DNA from: Radiobacillus deserti
GTDB taxonomy: Bacteria; Bacillota; Bacilli; Bacillales; Amphibacillaceae
DNA length: 64,000 nucleotides
Direction: 5' to 3'
NCBI RefSeq assembly: GCF_007301515.1
Contig: NZ_CP041666.1
Location: 1,488,001-1,552,000 of the forward strand
This document shows, piece by piece, positions 52,417 to 63,200 of the stretch; positions within the stretch are counted from its first letter, which is position 1, and every line of letters begins with the position of its first letter. A program made the position numbers and the translations under genes. Below the pieces are notes generated by a model that saw only the letters and a list, made by a program, of their open reading frames with translations, was not told the origin of the DNA and made no database searches.

Positions 52417-53301
52417 ATGTTTAGAAATGTAGCGGAATTAGTAGAAATTGCTGAAACAGAAGGCCTTCTGATATCAGAAGTAATGATTAGACAGGAAATG
52501 GACGTCCGGGATGCCACGAGAGAAGAAGTGATGTCTCAAATGGAGCGTAATCTTGAAGTGATGGAGAACGCAGTAGAAGACGGCTTAAAAGGAGTAAAAT
52601 CAGTATCGGGATTAACAGGCGGAGATGCTGTACTTCTACAAAATTATATGAAAAATCATGAGCCACTTTCTGGAACGTTACTGTTAGATGCGGTTAGTAA
52701 AGCGGTCGCAACCAACGAAGTCAATGCGGCCATGGGAACGATTTGTGCGACACCTACTGCAGGAAGTGCCGGTTGTGTACCGGGCACGCTGTTTGCTGTG
52801 AAAAATCGTTTAAACCCTACACGTGAACAGATGGTACGGTATTTATTCACAGCAGGTGCTTTTGGGTATGTAGTAGCAAACAATTCTTTTATTTCTGGAG
52901 CGGCAGGTGGCTGCCAAGCTGAAGTAGGTTCTGCTGCTGCTATGGCGGCTGCTGCAATTGTGGAAATGGCTGGAGGTACACCACAACAAAGCGCAGAAGC
53001 TTTCGCTATTACATTAAAAAATATGCTAGGATTAGTATGTGATCCCGTTGCAGGATTAGTAGAGGTTCCTTGCGTAAAACGAAATGCAGCAGGGGCTTCC
53101 AATGCGATTGTATCTGCAGACATGGCTTTAGCCGGTGTCACAAGTCGAATTCCATGTGACGAAGTAATTGGTGCGATGTATCGCATTGGAAAGTCGATGC
53201 CATCTGCTCTACGAGAAACAGCAGAAGGTGGACTTGCAGCAACACCTACAGGAAGAGCAATCGCATCACGAATATATGGAATACCAGTAGAGAAAGAGTG
53301 A
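52417..53301 (+). CDS. sdaAA: L-serine dehydratase, alpha subunit
   Basis: 294-aa catalytic subunit that carries the oxygen-sensitive 4Fe-4S cluster. Motifs include MGTICATPTAGSAGCVPGTL, GAAGGCQAEVGSAAAMAAAA and CDPVAGLVEVPCVKRNAAG, which hold the cluster cysteines. AAAGGGG precedes the ATG. Its stop lies six bases before the recG start. Confidence 0.95.
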   Translation: MFRNVAELVEIAETEGLLISEVMIRQEMDVRDATREEVMSQMERNLEVMENAVEDGLKGVKSVSGLTGGDAVLLQNYMKNHEPLSGTLLLDAVSKAVATNEVNAAMGTICATPTAGSAGCVPGTLFAVKNRLNPTREQMVRYLFTAGAFGYVVANNSFISGAAGGCQAEVGSAAAMAAAAIVEMAGGTPQQSAEAFAITLKNMLGLVCDPVAGLVEVPCVKRNAAGASNAIVSADMALAGVTSRIPCDEVIGAMYRIGKSMPSALRETAEGGLAATPTGRAIASRIYGIPVEKE

Positions 53302-53307
53302 TGGAAG

Positions 53308-55342
53308 TTGTTATCAGATCCAATCACAACGATTAAAGGTATTGGAGAAAAACTAGAGGCTGATTTATATGGATTAGGAATAGAGACCGTAGAAGATTTA
53401 TTGTTCTATTTTCCATTTCGATACGATGTATTTGAAATCAAGCCGTTACATCAGCTAATTCATGAAGATAAAGTGACGATTGAGGGGAAGGTTATCGGAA
53501 ATCCTTCCCTTGTTTTTTATGGAAAAAGAAAGTCGAAGCTATCTGTTAATGTTCAAGTAGAAAATGTTGTAGTAAAAGCGGTGATGTTTAACCGTGCTTT
53601 TGCCAAAAAACAATTACAGGATGGGGATGTTGTGACCTTTACGGGGAAGTGGGATCAGCATCGACTTCAAATTACGGTGCAAAACTACAAAAAAGGCCCT
53701 GCTAGCTCTCAAAATCCAATTGAACCTGTTTATCCATTAAGAGGCTCAGTGACGAATATACAGCTCAAGAAAATCATGAAAACAGCTCTCAATCAGTATC
53801 GAGACGAATTGGAAGAAATTCTTCCTGAATCTTATTTGAAAAACTACAAGCTACCATCTCGGGCTGAAGCGATTCGTCAACTTCATTTCCCAAGCAACCA
53901 CACAAGCTTAAAGCATGCGCGTCGCCGATTTATTTACGAGGAATTTTTATTGTTCCAACTAAAAATGACATTGCTACGCAAACAACATAGAGAAGCATCC
54001 TCAGGAGGAAGCCAACACTTTGATACATCGAAGGTGGATACGTTTATTAGAAATCTACCGTTTTCTCTTACAACTGCACAATCAAAGGCACTGAAGGAAA
54101 TACTTGCAGATATGGAGTCCCCATATCGTATGAACCGGCTACTACAGGGAGACGTTGGCTCAGGAAAAACGGTGGTCGCTGCGATTTCCTTGTATGCTGC
54201 TAAAACTGCAGGGAACCAAGGTGCACTAATGGTGCCTACAGAAATATTAGCAGAGCAACATTCACGAGTCATTACAAAAGACATTTGGTGACCATGTATC
54301 CATCGCGCTGTTAACCGGTTCTGTAAAAGGGAAAAAGCGAAAAGAAATATTAGAAAAGGTAGCTAATCATGAAGTCGATGTCCTAATTGGGACACACGCA
54401 TTAATTCAAGAGGAAGTGGTCTTTTCTGATTTAGGGCTTGTCATTGTCGATGAACAACACAGATTTGGGGTAGAGCAACGACGAACGTTACGCGATAAAG
54501 GGTTGTACCCTGACGTGTTATTTATGACGGCTACACCTATTCCACGGACGTTAGCGATAACGGCATTTGGAGATATGGATGTGTCAATTATCGATGAAAT
54601 GCCAGCAGGTCGTAAGGAAGTGAAAACGTTTTGGGCAAAAGACAATATGCTTGATCGAGTGTTAACGTTCATTCAATCTGAGGTAGAACAAGGGTTTCAG
54701 GCTTATTTTATTTGTCCATTAATTGAAGAATCCGATAAGCTTGATATTCAAAATGCAGTAGATCTCTATCATCAACTAGAAGAATATTATCCTACTTCCA
54801 TAAAAGTAGGATTAATGCATGGTAGATTGCATACAGATGAAAAAGAAGAGGTAATGAAAGCATTTGCGAATAATGAGATTCAAGTTCTTGTCTCTACGAC
54901 CGTTGTAGAAGTAGGAGTCAATGTTCCCAATGCTACGGTAATGGTCATTTATGATGCAGAACGTTTTGGCTTATCACAGCTACATCAGTTACGAGGACGT
55001 GTAGGAAGAGGAGATGCCCAAAGCTATTGCATCCTGCTTGCAGACCCCAAAGGTGAAGTAGGGAAAGAACGAATGAAAATTATGACGGAGACATCCAATG
55101 GATTTGAGCTGTCGGAAGAGGACTTAAAGTTACGTGGTCCTGGTGACTTTTTTGGACGAAAGCAAAGCGGACTGCCGGAATTTAAAATAGCAGATATGGT
55201 TCATGATTACCGAGCCCTTGAAACAGCTAGAGTGGATGCGCAGGAAATCGTATTTAAGCAGCTTTTGGACAAGCCGGCATTTTCTAGTTTAAAAAATATG
55301 TTACTCCATGATCCTACCTTACAAGGTGCCGTGCTTGATTAA
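53308..55342 (+). pseudogene. recG: ATP-dependent DNA helicase RecG, frameshifted
   Basis: The first frame (TTG 53308) encodes the wedge domain and Walker A QGDVGSGKTVVAAISL, then reads [23 protein letters not shown] sequence and stops at 54291. The second frame carries on from about 54272 with [43 protein letters not shown] and the complete helicase C domain to 55342. The total of 2035 bases equals 678 codons plus one base, so one extra base is present. Removing one A from the AAAA run at 54276-54279 restores the frame. RecG regresses stalled forks. Without correction the product lacks most of the helicase core. Confidence 0.9.
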
Positions 55343-55358
55343 GAGAACTGTACGAGAC

Positions 55359-55387
55359 TTGCATAAATCGTACTGGTATTATATATT
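55359..55387 (+). promoter_or_regulatory. Sigma-A promoter of the fapR-plsX-fab operon
   Basis: TTGCAT (55359-55364) and TATATT (55382-55387) are 17 bases apart. The FapR operator follows at once, so binding would block transcription. Confidence 0.75.
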
Positions 55388-55390
55388 ACT

Positions 55391-55409
55391 ATTAGTACCT
55401 AGTCATAAG
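55391..55409 (+). promoter_or_regulatory. FapR operator
   Basis: ATTAGTACCTAGTCATAAG matches the FapR site (TTAGTACC followed by an imperfect inverted copy) and overlaps the expected transcription start. FapR leaves the site when malonyl-CoA is high, so this autoregulates the fap/fab operon. Confidence 0.85.
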
Positions 55410-55461
55410 ATGACATTTCTTAGTATGGACTAAGGAATTAGGATATTGGACGGTGGAGGAT

Positions 55462-56034
55462 TTGAGAAGGAATAAGCGTGAGCGGCAGCAATTGTTGCAG
55501 GAAACGATAAAAGAAATGCCGTTTATTACGGATGAAGAATTAGCTAAAAAATTCGAAGTTAGTATTCAGACAATTCGATTGGATCGCATGGAGTTAGCAA
55601 TTCCTGAGCTACGTGAACGAATAAAATCTGTTGCGACGAATCAATGGAATGAAACGGTAAAAGCTCTACCTATCGACGAAGTAATCGGGGAAGTCATCGA
55701 TTTAGAATTAGATAACCGTGCTATCTCTATATTGGATATTGGAGAAGAGCACGTATTTTCCCGAAACAAAATCGCCAGAGGACATCATCTATTTGCACAA
55801 GCTAACTCATTGGCAGTTGCCGTAATCAATGACCAGCTTGCATTGACGGCAAAAGCTGAAATTAAATTTACAAGTCAAGTTTTCCAGGGTGAGCGGGTTA
55901 TTGCCAAGGCCAAGGTTATCCAGTCTCAAGCGAAGGATCGAACAACCGTAGAAGTAAAGAGCTATGTCGACAATAAACAAGTTTTTGTTGGGATGTTCAC
56001 GATGTTCCGATCGAATGAGAAAGAGGGAGAATAA
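55462..56034 (+). CDS. fapR: Fatty-acid biosynthesis repressor FapR
   Basis: 190-aa repressor. The N-terminal helix-turn-helix has [21 protein letters not shown] (about residues 25-45). The C-terminal hot-dog domain, with [19 protein letters not shown], binds malonyl-CoA and malonyl-ACP. TTG at 55462 gives the family N terminus [12 protein letters not shown] at 55453 is possible but lacks a ribosome-binding site. Starts the fapR-plsX-fabD-fabG-acpP operon. Confidence 0.93.
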   Translation: MRRNKRERQQLLQETIKEMPFITDEELAKKFEVSIQTIRLDRMELAIPELRERIKSVATNQWNETVKALPIDEVIGEVIDLELDNRAISILDIGEEHVFSRNKIARGHHLFAQANSLAVAVINDQLALTAKAEIKFTSQVFQGERVIAKAKVIQSQAKDRTTVEVKSYVDNKQVFVGMFTMFRSNEKEGE

Positions 56035-56037
56035 ATC

Positions 56038-57042
56038 ATGAGAATTGCAATTGATGCAATGGGTGGTGACCATGCTCCGAAAGAGGTAGTGCTTGGAGCG
56101 ATGGACGCTGTGAAACAAATACATAATTTAGAAATTGTGTTAGTTGGAAACCAGGAGAAGATTGAACCATATTTAACCGATTCTACGAATATAACAGTCA
56201 AGCACACAACGGAAGTAATTTCAGGTGATGATGAGCCAGTTCGTGCTGTTCGTCGTAAAAAGAATGCCTCTTTAGTGTTAATGGCTAATGAGGTGAAAGA
56301 AGGAAAAGCAGACGCATGTATTTCAGCCGGAAATACAGGTGCATTAATGAGTGCTGGACTCTTTGTGATTGGTCGAATTAAAGGAATTGAAAGACCTGCT
56401 CTAAGTCCTACACTTCCAACAAGTGATGGGAAAGGCGTTTTGTTGTTGGATGTTGGTGCAAACGTGGATGCGAAACCACAGCACCTGCTTCAATACGGAA
56501 TTATGGGGGCTATTTATACAGAAAAAGTTCGTGCCGTGAAGCGGCCACGCGTTGGACTATTAAATGTTGGAACCGAGGATGGAAAAGGAAACGATTTGAC
56601 AAAAAAAGCATTTGACATGATGCAGCAAGCACCATTTCACTTTGTTGGAAATGTAGAAGCTCGAGATATACTCGCAGGTGTTGCAGATGTAATTGTCACG
56701 GATGGTTTTAGCGGCAATGTGGCTTTAAAAACGATTGAAGGAACTGCGGACCTCATGTTTTCAAAATTGAAAGAGACCTTTATGACGAACTTAAAAACAA
56801 AACTAGCAGCAGGTATGGTGAAACCAGAGTTAAAAGGTTTAAAAGACCAACTGGATTATTCGGAGTACGGTGGTGCGGGCTTATTTGGACTGGCAGCACC
56901 AGTAATCAAAGCACATGGGTCATCTAATGCGAGAGCGATTTTTAACGCGATTAAACAAGCTTGTCATATGATCGAATATAATGTGACAGCGACCATCCAA
57001 GAAACCGTAGAAGCACAACAAGTTGAAAGTGGAGAGGAGTAA
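56038..57042 (+). CDS. plsX: Phosphate acyltransferase PlsX
   Basis: 334-aa enzyme making acyl-phosphate from acyl-ACP, the first step of phospholipid synthesis with PlsY. Motifs include [33 protein letters not shown] and [16 protein letters not shown]. It starts three bases after fapR, so it is under the same FapR control. Confidence 0.95.
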   Translation: MRIAIDAMGGDHAPKEVVLGAMDAVKQIHNLEIVLVGNQEKIEPYLTDSTNITVKHTTEVISGDDEPVRAVRRKKNASLVLMANEVKEGKADACISAGNTGALMSAGLFVIGRIKGIERPALSPTLPTSDGKGVLLLDVGANVDAKPQHLLQYGIMGAIYTEKVRAVKRPRVGLLNVGTEDGKGNDLTKKAFDMMQQAPFHFVGNVEARDILAGVADVIVTDGFSGNVALKTIEGTADLMFSKLKETFMTNLKTKLAAGMVKPELKGLKDQLDYSEYGGAGLFGLAAPVIKAHGSSNARAIFNAIKQACHMIEYNVTATIQETVEAQQVESGEE

Positions 57043-57046
57043 TAGA

Positions 57047-57988
57047 ATGAAGAGAGTAGCTTTTATATTTCCCGGACAAGGTTCTCAAGCAGTTGGGATG
57101 GGGAAAGAAATCTACGATCGCTACAAAGAAGTAAAAGACCTTTTTCATCAAGCTGATGAATGGCTAGGCATGTCCATTACAGATTTGATGTTTGAAGGAC
57201 CGGAGGAAACGTTAACGAATACAGTGAATGCTCAGCCGGCATTATTGTTAACAAGCAGTGCGATGATGCAACTGTTAACCAAAGAAGGGATTTCCCCTGT
57301 TGTAACAGCTGGACATAGTCTAGGAGAATACAGCGCATTAGTAGCTTCTGGAGTATTACGGATAGAGGACGCATTACCACTTGTTCAGACACGTGGAAAA
57401 TTAATGGAGCATGCATTTCCTAAGGGACAAGGCGCTATGGCAGCAGTATTAGGATTAAGTGCAGTGGAGATTCAGGAAGCATTAAAGCACTTAGACAAGG
57501 AAGATGTAGTGGATCTAGCTAACTTGAATTGCCCTGGTCAAATTGTAATCTCTGGCACAAAAACTGGAATTGACCACGCTATCCCTTTACTAAAGGATGC
57601 GGGGGCAAAACGTGTATTGCCATTAAATGTTAGTGGACCTTTCCATTCTCGTTTAATGGAACCTGCAGCAAAGGACTTTGAAAAAGCTCTAGAGCAAATC
57701 GAACTTCAACAGGCAAATGTACCGATATATGCAAATGTTACAGCAGAAAAAACGACAGATCCTTTCGTTATTAAAGATCTGCTGGTGAAACAATTATATT
57801 CTCCGGTACGATTCCATGAAACGTTAGAAAAAATATTAGAGGAAAATGTGGATGCTATTGTAGAAGTCGGAAATGGAAAAGTGTTAGCTGGATTAGTGAA
57901 AAAGGTAAATCGCAGAATGACGACATTTTCCGTTCAAGATTCCGCTTCATTAGATGAATTTTTAGAATGGTATAAGGAGGATGCCTGA
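57047..57988 (+). CDS. fabD: Malonyl-CoA:ACP transacylase
   Basis: 313-aa enzyme that moves malonyl from CoA to ACP. The start [13 protein letters not shown] is conserved. The Ser nucleophile lies in [16 protein letters not shown] (about residue 92) and the His partner in [16 protein letters not shown] 57047 follows GAGAGGAG. The stop overlaps the fabG start by one base. Confidence 0.95.
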   Translation: MKRVAFIFPGQGSQAVGMGKEIYDRYKEVKDLFHQADEWLGMSITDLMFEGPEETLTNTVNAQPALLLTSSAMMQLLTKEGISPVVTAGHSLGEYSALVASGVLRIEDALPLVQTRGKLMEHAFPKGQGAMAAVLGLSAVEIQEALKHLDKEDVVDLANLNCPGQIVISGTKTGIDHAIPLLKDAGAKRVLPLNVSGPFHSRLMEPAAKDFEKALEQIELQQANVPIYANVTAEKTTDPFVIKDLLVKQLYSPVRFHETLEKILEENVDAIVEVGNGKVLAGLVKKVNRRMTTFSVQDSASLDEFLEWYKEDA

Positions 57989-58728
57989 TGTTACAAGAAA
58001 AAGTAGCCCTCGTAACCGGTGGTTCAAGAGGGATTGGGAGAGCGATCGCACTTGAACTGGCTAAGCAAGGAGCCAATGTCGCTGTTAATTTCTCTGGAAA
58101 TGAGAAAAAGGCACAAGAAGTAGTGGAGGCAATTGAACAGCTCGGGCAAAAGGCAATTAAAGTTAAAGCAGATGTATCCTCTGAATCAGAAGTCAAAGCT
58201 ATGATAAAATCGGTTATTGATACGTTTGGGCGGTTGGACATTCTTGTCAACAATGCTGGGATAACAAGAGACAATTTGCTAATGCGAATGAAAGAAGAAG
58301 AATTTGATGACGTCATTCAAACGAACCTAAAAGGTGTATTTCTAACGACAAAAGCAGTTACGAGACAGATGATGAAACAAAAGGCCGGTCGTATTATTAA
58401 CATTGCATCTGTTGTTGGAGTAAGTGGTAACCCTGGACAAGCTAATTATGTTGCAGCAAAAGCGGGGGTCATTGGACTAACAAAAACCACAGCAAAAGAA
58501 TTAGCAAGTCGTAACATCCTTGTAAATGCAATTGCACCAGGGTTTATAGAAACGGATATGACGGACAAACTATCAGAAGAACAACGAAGTGGTATGCTGG
58601 AACTTATTCCGTTAGCGAAGCTAGGAGCAGCAGAAGATGTAGCAAAAGTAGTGCGCTTTTTAGCTTCAGATGACGCAAACTACGTAACTGGACAAACGAT
58701 CCACGTAGATGGTGGTATGGTGATGTAA
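57988..58728 (+). CDS. fabG: 3-oxoacyl-ACP reductase
   Basis: 246-aa short-chain dehydrogenase that uses NADPH for the first reduction in fatty-acid elongation. The cofactor loop [13 protein letters not shown] is near residues 10-22, NNAG near 88, and the Ser-Tyr-Lys site is in IASVVGVSG and NYVAAKAG. The C-terminal part [13 protein letters not shown] is typical. Confidence 0.95.
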   Translation: MLQEKVALVTGGSRGIGRAIALELAKQGANVAVNFSGNEKKAQEVVEAIEQLGQKAIKVKADVSSESEVKAMIKSVIDTFGRLDILVNNAGITRDNLLMRMKEEEFDDVIQTNLKGVFLTTKAVTRQMMKQKAGRIINIASVVGVSGNPGQANYVAAKAGVIGLTKTTAKELASRNILVNAIAPGFIETDMTDKLSEEQRSGMLELIPLAKLGAAEDVAKVVRFLASDDANYVTGQTIHVDGGMVM

Positions 58729-58762
58729 ATTGTTAAATTCTTTGAAAGGGGGTGAACGAATC

Positions 58763-58996
58763 GTGGCAGAAACTTTTGAGCGCGTAAAAAAAATCGTCGT
58801 AGATCGTTTAGATGTTGAAGAATCTAAGGTAACAATGGAAGCTTCTTTCAAAGACGATCTAGAGGCTGACTCTCTAGATGTAGTTGAGCTAGTAATGGAA
58901 CTTGAAGATGAGTTTGATATGGAAATTTCTGATGAAGAAGCAGAAAAAATTCAAACAGTTGGTGATGCTGTTAAATACATAGACAGCACCCTATAA
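58763..58996 (+). CDS. acpP: Acyl carrier protein
   Basis: 77-aa acidic carrier of fatty acyl chains. The phosphopantetheine Ser is in [20 protein letters not shown] (about residue 37). GTG at 58763 with GGGGGTG upstream gives the usual N terminus; the longer reading frame has no support. It closes the fap/fab operon. Confidence 0.95.
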   Translation: MAETFERVKKIVVDRLDVEESKVTMEASFKDDLEADSLDVVELVMELEDEFDMEISDEEAEKIQTVGDAVKYIDSTL

Positions 58997-59063
58997 AATG
59001 TCCGGTTAAGGAATTGATATCATTTCCTTCTTTCTGTAAGGACTATTATATGTAATAATGGAG

Positions 59064-59095
59064 GAAAGTCTCGCATTTAGCGAGACTTTCTCTAT
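59064..59095 (+). terminator. Intrinsic terminator after acpP
   Basis: GAAAGTCTCGC and GCGAGACTTTC form a perfect 11-bp stem with an ATTTA loop, then TCTCT. It separates the fatty-acid operon from rnc. Confidence 0.82.
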
Positions 59096-59160
59096 ATGTT
59101 ATTTCAGGAATAAGAATAGATAGTGGAGTGTAAACTGAATAAGGCAATTTTTATTTAGGA

Positions 59161-59859
59161 ATGGTGAGGACAATGGAATTTTCATCTTTACAAGAACATG
59201 TAGGTGTAGTTTTTCGAGACGAAAAGCTGTTAAAGCAAGCATTTACCCATTCATCTTATGTGAATGAGCATCGAAAAAAGGATTATCAGGATAATGAGCG
59301 ACTGGAGTTCCTAGGGGATGCAGTGTTGGAACTAGGGGTTTCTCAATACTTGTATAAAGAGTATCCAAACATGAAAGAAGGAGAGCTGACAAAATTTCGG
59401 GCATCTATCGTATGTGAGCCATCCTTAGTGAACTTTGCAAGAAAATTGGAATTTGGTAATTTTATTTTGCTAGGTAAGGGAGAGGAAATGACTGGGGGTC
59501 GAACAAGACCAGCATTACTTGCAGACGTTTTCGAATCGTTTGTTGGTGCACTTTATCTAGACCAAGGATATGATGTTGTTTTGCAGTTTTTGGAACGGTT
59601 CGTTTTTCCTGAAATTAGTACAGGTGCTTTTTCTCATGGGATGGATTATAAGAGCCAGCTTCAAGAAGCGGTTCAACGGAACAAGAACGGGAATGTGGAG
59701 TACATGATTATTGAGGAACGCGGGCCTGCCCATAGCCGCGAATTTGTTTCTCAAGTCCTCATAAGAGGCCAAGTCTCAGGAGAGGGGATTGGTCGTACCA
59801 AAAAAGAAGCAGAACAGAGAGCTGCTAAAACCGCTTTGGATACATTGCTTCAGAAATAA
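59161..59859 (+). CDS. rnc: Ribonuclease III
   Basis: 232-aa double-strand RNA endonuclease. The RNase III signature [17 protein letters not shown] is near residues 41-57, with the second acidic pair in [15 protein letters not shown]. The C-terminal dsRNA-binding domain (about 160-230) has [11 protein letters not shown] and [19 protein letters not shown] 59173 is an alternative start; it has GTGAGGA just upstream. Confidence 0.95.
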   Translation: MVRTMEFSSLQEHVGVVFRDEKLLKQAFTHSSYVNEHRKKDYQDNERLEFLGDAVLELGVSQYLYKEYPNMKEGELTKFRASIVCEPSLVNFARKLEFGNFILLGKGEEMTGGRTRPALLADVFESFVGALYLDQGYDVVLQFLERFVFPEISTGAFSHGMDYKSQLQEAVQRNKNGNVEYMIIEERGPAHSREFVSQVLIRGQVSGEGIGRTKKEAEQRAAKTALDTLLQK

Positions 59860-59898
59860 AGCTGGTACCCCTTGTAGAAAGGGATGTACCAGCTTTTC
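59858..59898. terminator. Terminator between convergent rnc and DUF1128 gene
   Basis: AAGCTGGTAC/GTACCAGCTT and inner CCCTT/AAGGG form a long hairpin with T-rich ends, suitable for both strands. Confidence 0.85.
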
Positions 59899-59899
59899 A

Positions 59900-60130
59900 C
59901 TACTTACGGTGAGATGCGAGTTCATCAATGAACGCTTGAATTTCTGAGACACTTAAGTTTCCTTTTTGCTCCACCATGTCGTATAGCTCTTTTAGTTGAT
60001 CATAGCTTTCTAGCTTATAATCGTCTGGGTCCATGATGGACCGATTGACGACTTGGAGTTTTTTAGCCATTTCATCAATGATATATTTTAGGTTTTCTTC
60101 GGTAGCTTCATTTAAGTTCAACGTATCCAC
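59900..60130 (-). CDS. DUF1128 (UPF0435, YfkK-like) small protein
   Basis: 76-aa helical cytoplasmic protein with ENLKYIIDEMAKKLQVVNRS, DPDDYKLESYDQLKELYDM and NLSVSEIQAFIDELASHRK. It matches the YfkK family pattern of B. subtilis, whose function is unknown. It is placed between rnc and smc on the opposite strand, where B. subtilis has no gene. AGGAG precedes its ATG. Confidence 0.8.
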   Translation of the reverse strand: MDTLNLNEATEENLKYIIDEMAKKLQVVNRSIMDPDDYKLESYDQLKELYDMVEQKGNLSVSEIQAFIDELASHRK

Positions 60131-60245
60131 ACTCCTTCTATTTTCCTAGAACTTCTTCTATGTATTCTTAGACTATGATAAAATAAAATGATGGAAAAAG
60201 AAAATCTATTTCAAAAATAGATAGAAAGTAATAGGAGAAATGAGT

Positions 60246-63200
60246 ATGTTCCTTAAACGATTAGAAACAGTAGGGTTTAAATCTTTTGCAGAACGCATCT
60301 CTGTAGATTTCGTACCTGGCGTAACCGCAGTCGTAGGCCCTAATGGAAGTGGGAAGAGTAATGTAATAGATGCGGTTCGATGGGTGTTGGGAGAACAATC
60401 TGCGAAATCTCTACGTGGTTCGAAAATGGAAGATATTATTTTTCAAGGCAGTGATTCCCGTAAACCGTTAAATGTGGCAGAGGTTACGCTCGTGTTAGAT
60501 AACACGGAACAAGCCTTGCCAGTTGATTATCATGAGGTCAGTGTGACGAGACGGGTATTCCGATCTGGGGAAAGTGAATTTCTGATTAATAAACAATCTT
60601 GTCGTCTTAAAGATATTATTGACCTGTTTATGGACTCTGGACTTGGAAGAGAGGCATTCTCTATTATTAGTCAGGGGAAAGTAGAAGAGATTTTAAGCTC
60701 TAAAGCCGAAGAAAGAAGAAGTATCTTTGAAGAAGCGGCTGGAGTTTTAAAGTATAAAAATCGAAAAAAGAAAGCGGAATACAAGTTAGCAGAAACACAA
60801 GAAAACTTAAACCGTATTGAAGATATTATTTACGAAATAGAAAATCAATTGGAGCCATTAAAAGAACAAGCTGCTGTAGCAAAAGATTACCTAGAAAAGA
60901 AAGACAGATTAAAAGAACAAGAGATTTCTCTACTGATTGCGGAGATCGAAATGCTACATGCTGAGTGGAAAGCTATTCTTCAAGAATTAGAATCTGAGAA
61001 GGAAAGAGAAATTGCGCTCAAGACAAAAATACAACAGAAAGAAGCAACATTAGAAGAGGAAAGAAGCTCAATTGAGAACTTAGATTCTCGAATTGAAGCG
61101 TTACAAGAGTCTTTACTTCTTTACACGCAAGAACTTGAAAACTTAGAAGGTAAAAAGCAACTGCTACAAGAACGTTCGAAGCATTATCACGAGAACAAAA
61201 CAAATTTAGAGCAAGAAATCACTCAGCTTGAAAACAAATCAAAGGCAATTCAACTAGATTTAACAGAAGAGCAGGAACGTTTAGCTACCATGGAAGCTAA
61301 ACGGAATGAAACGAGACAGCAGTTGTCTAAGTTGAATGAAGAGCTTTCCATGACCGAGAAAAACATTGAGGAACAAATCGAAGAATTGAAAAGTGACTAC
61401 ATCGAACGTTTAAACGAACAAGCAGCGAAGCGTAATGAAAGACAGTCCATCGAAAAGCAAATCGAACAAATTTCCTACAAAATGGAACAGCAAAAAGAGA
61501 AATTTAAAGGGTCTATTATAGAGCGAGATAGATGGAAAGAAGAAGTAGATCGTTTAGAATCTGTTTTATCTAGTGCGAAAGAAGATTACTCGAAATCAGA
61601 AGTTGCTTTTCAAGAGACGAAAAAGACATTAGAAACTGAGAAATTTAAATATCAAGACATGCAAACCAAACTGTATCAAGGCTACCAGCACATAGAAAAG
61701 CTGAAGTCCAAAAAAGAAATGCTCGAAGACATGAAGGAAGACTTTCAAGGGTTCTTTTATGGCGTAAAAGAAGTATTGAAAGCCAGGGAAGATAAAATAT
61801 TACAGGAAATTGAAGGTGCAGTTATTGAGCTGATTCAAGTTCCAGCGGACCACATCACAGCGATTGAAACAGCCTTAGGCGGACAAGCACAGCATGTTGT
61901 AGTTAAAAATGAACAATCGGCGAGAAAGGCGATTAATTGGCTTAAACAGACAAATAAAGGACGCGCTACTTTTTTACCGCTCGACACAATAAAACCGAAG
62001 ATGATTGGCAATGACTTAAGAAGAGGCGTTGAACGCCATCCTGGATTTGTCGGAATCGCATCCGAACTGTTAAGCTTTGACGCGAAATACCAAGACATCG
62101 TGCAACATTTGTTAGGTAATGTAGTAATAGCTTCTACATTAAAGGATGCCAATGAGATTGCTTCCAAGCTTCAACGACGTTTCCGTGTTGTAACATTAGA
62201 TGGAGATGTTGTTAATCCAGGTGGTTCCATGACAGGGGGAGCGGTGAAAAAGAATAACCAATCCTTATTTACCCGTGAAAAGGATCTACTAGAAATAAAT
62301 GAAAAGCTGGAAGACTTTGAGAAAAAGGCGGTTGCCTTTGAAAAACAAGTAAATGAGCAAAAACAAATGGTAGATGAGCTTGAGGCACTCCTAGAGGAAC
62401 AACGAGAAGCAAGTAAACAAGCACAGGAGAAGGTTCAACAATCCCAAGCTGAATGGAAAGAGATGGAGCTGAAAGTCAACCATTTGAATGACAATTTGTC
62501 GCTATTCGATCAAGATAATCACCAGTTTAAACAAGAGGTAGAAGGATTAGAATCGCGTGATCAAATTCTTCAAGAAGAACTTCAAGGAATTGCTGACAAC
62601 TTGAATTATATTCAATCAAAAATTGATCAATTATCTAAGCAACAGTCTGAATACAAGGAAAACCAAGATCGCATTCAATCTGCTTTTCATCAGCATCAAG
62701 TGGCGCTGGCAGAAGAAGAAACAGAAGTGCGTAGTCAACGAGAAAAAGTAGAGAGCTACCAGGCTTCCTTACGAGAGGTAGAAGCAAGCTTAACGGAAAA
62801 CAAACAGCAGTTAGAAGAATTGATGGATTTACATGAAAATGGGGAGTCCATGAACGAGCTCGATACAAAGCTTATAGATAAACAACAGCAAAAAGAACAA
62901 GTGACCGAACAAATTCAAATGAAGCGTCAAGAACGGTACACAAGATCGCAGGCTGTTCAAGATGCAGAACGAGAAATAAAGGAAGAGAACAGGCTTTATC
63001 AGTCTTTGATCCAACAAATCCAACAAAAAGAAGTAAAATCTAATCGTTTAGATGTTGAGCTCGAAAACCGTCTTAACCACCTGGAATCTGAATATACGCT
63101 TACCTTTGAAAAGGCACAACAAACGTATGAAAAAGCGGAAGACATTGAGGAAGCAAAACGATCTGTTAAGCTTATTAAGCGGGCTATTGAGGAGCTTGGC

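Noticed and set aside
52656..53327. 223-aa minus-strand frame over sdaAA
   Set aside because: It is a low-complexity Ala/Pro-rich antisense frame of a conserved gene.
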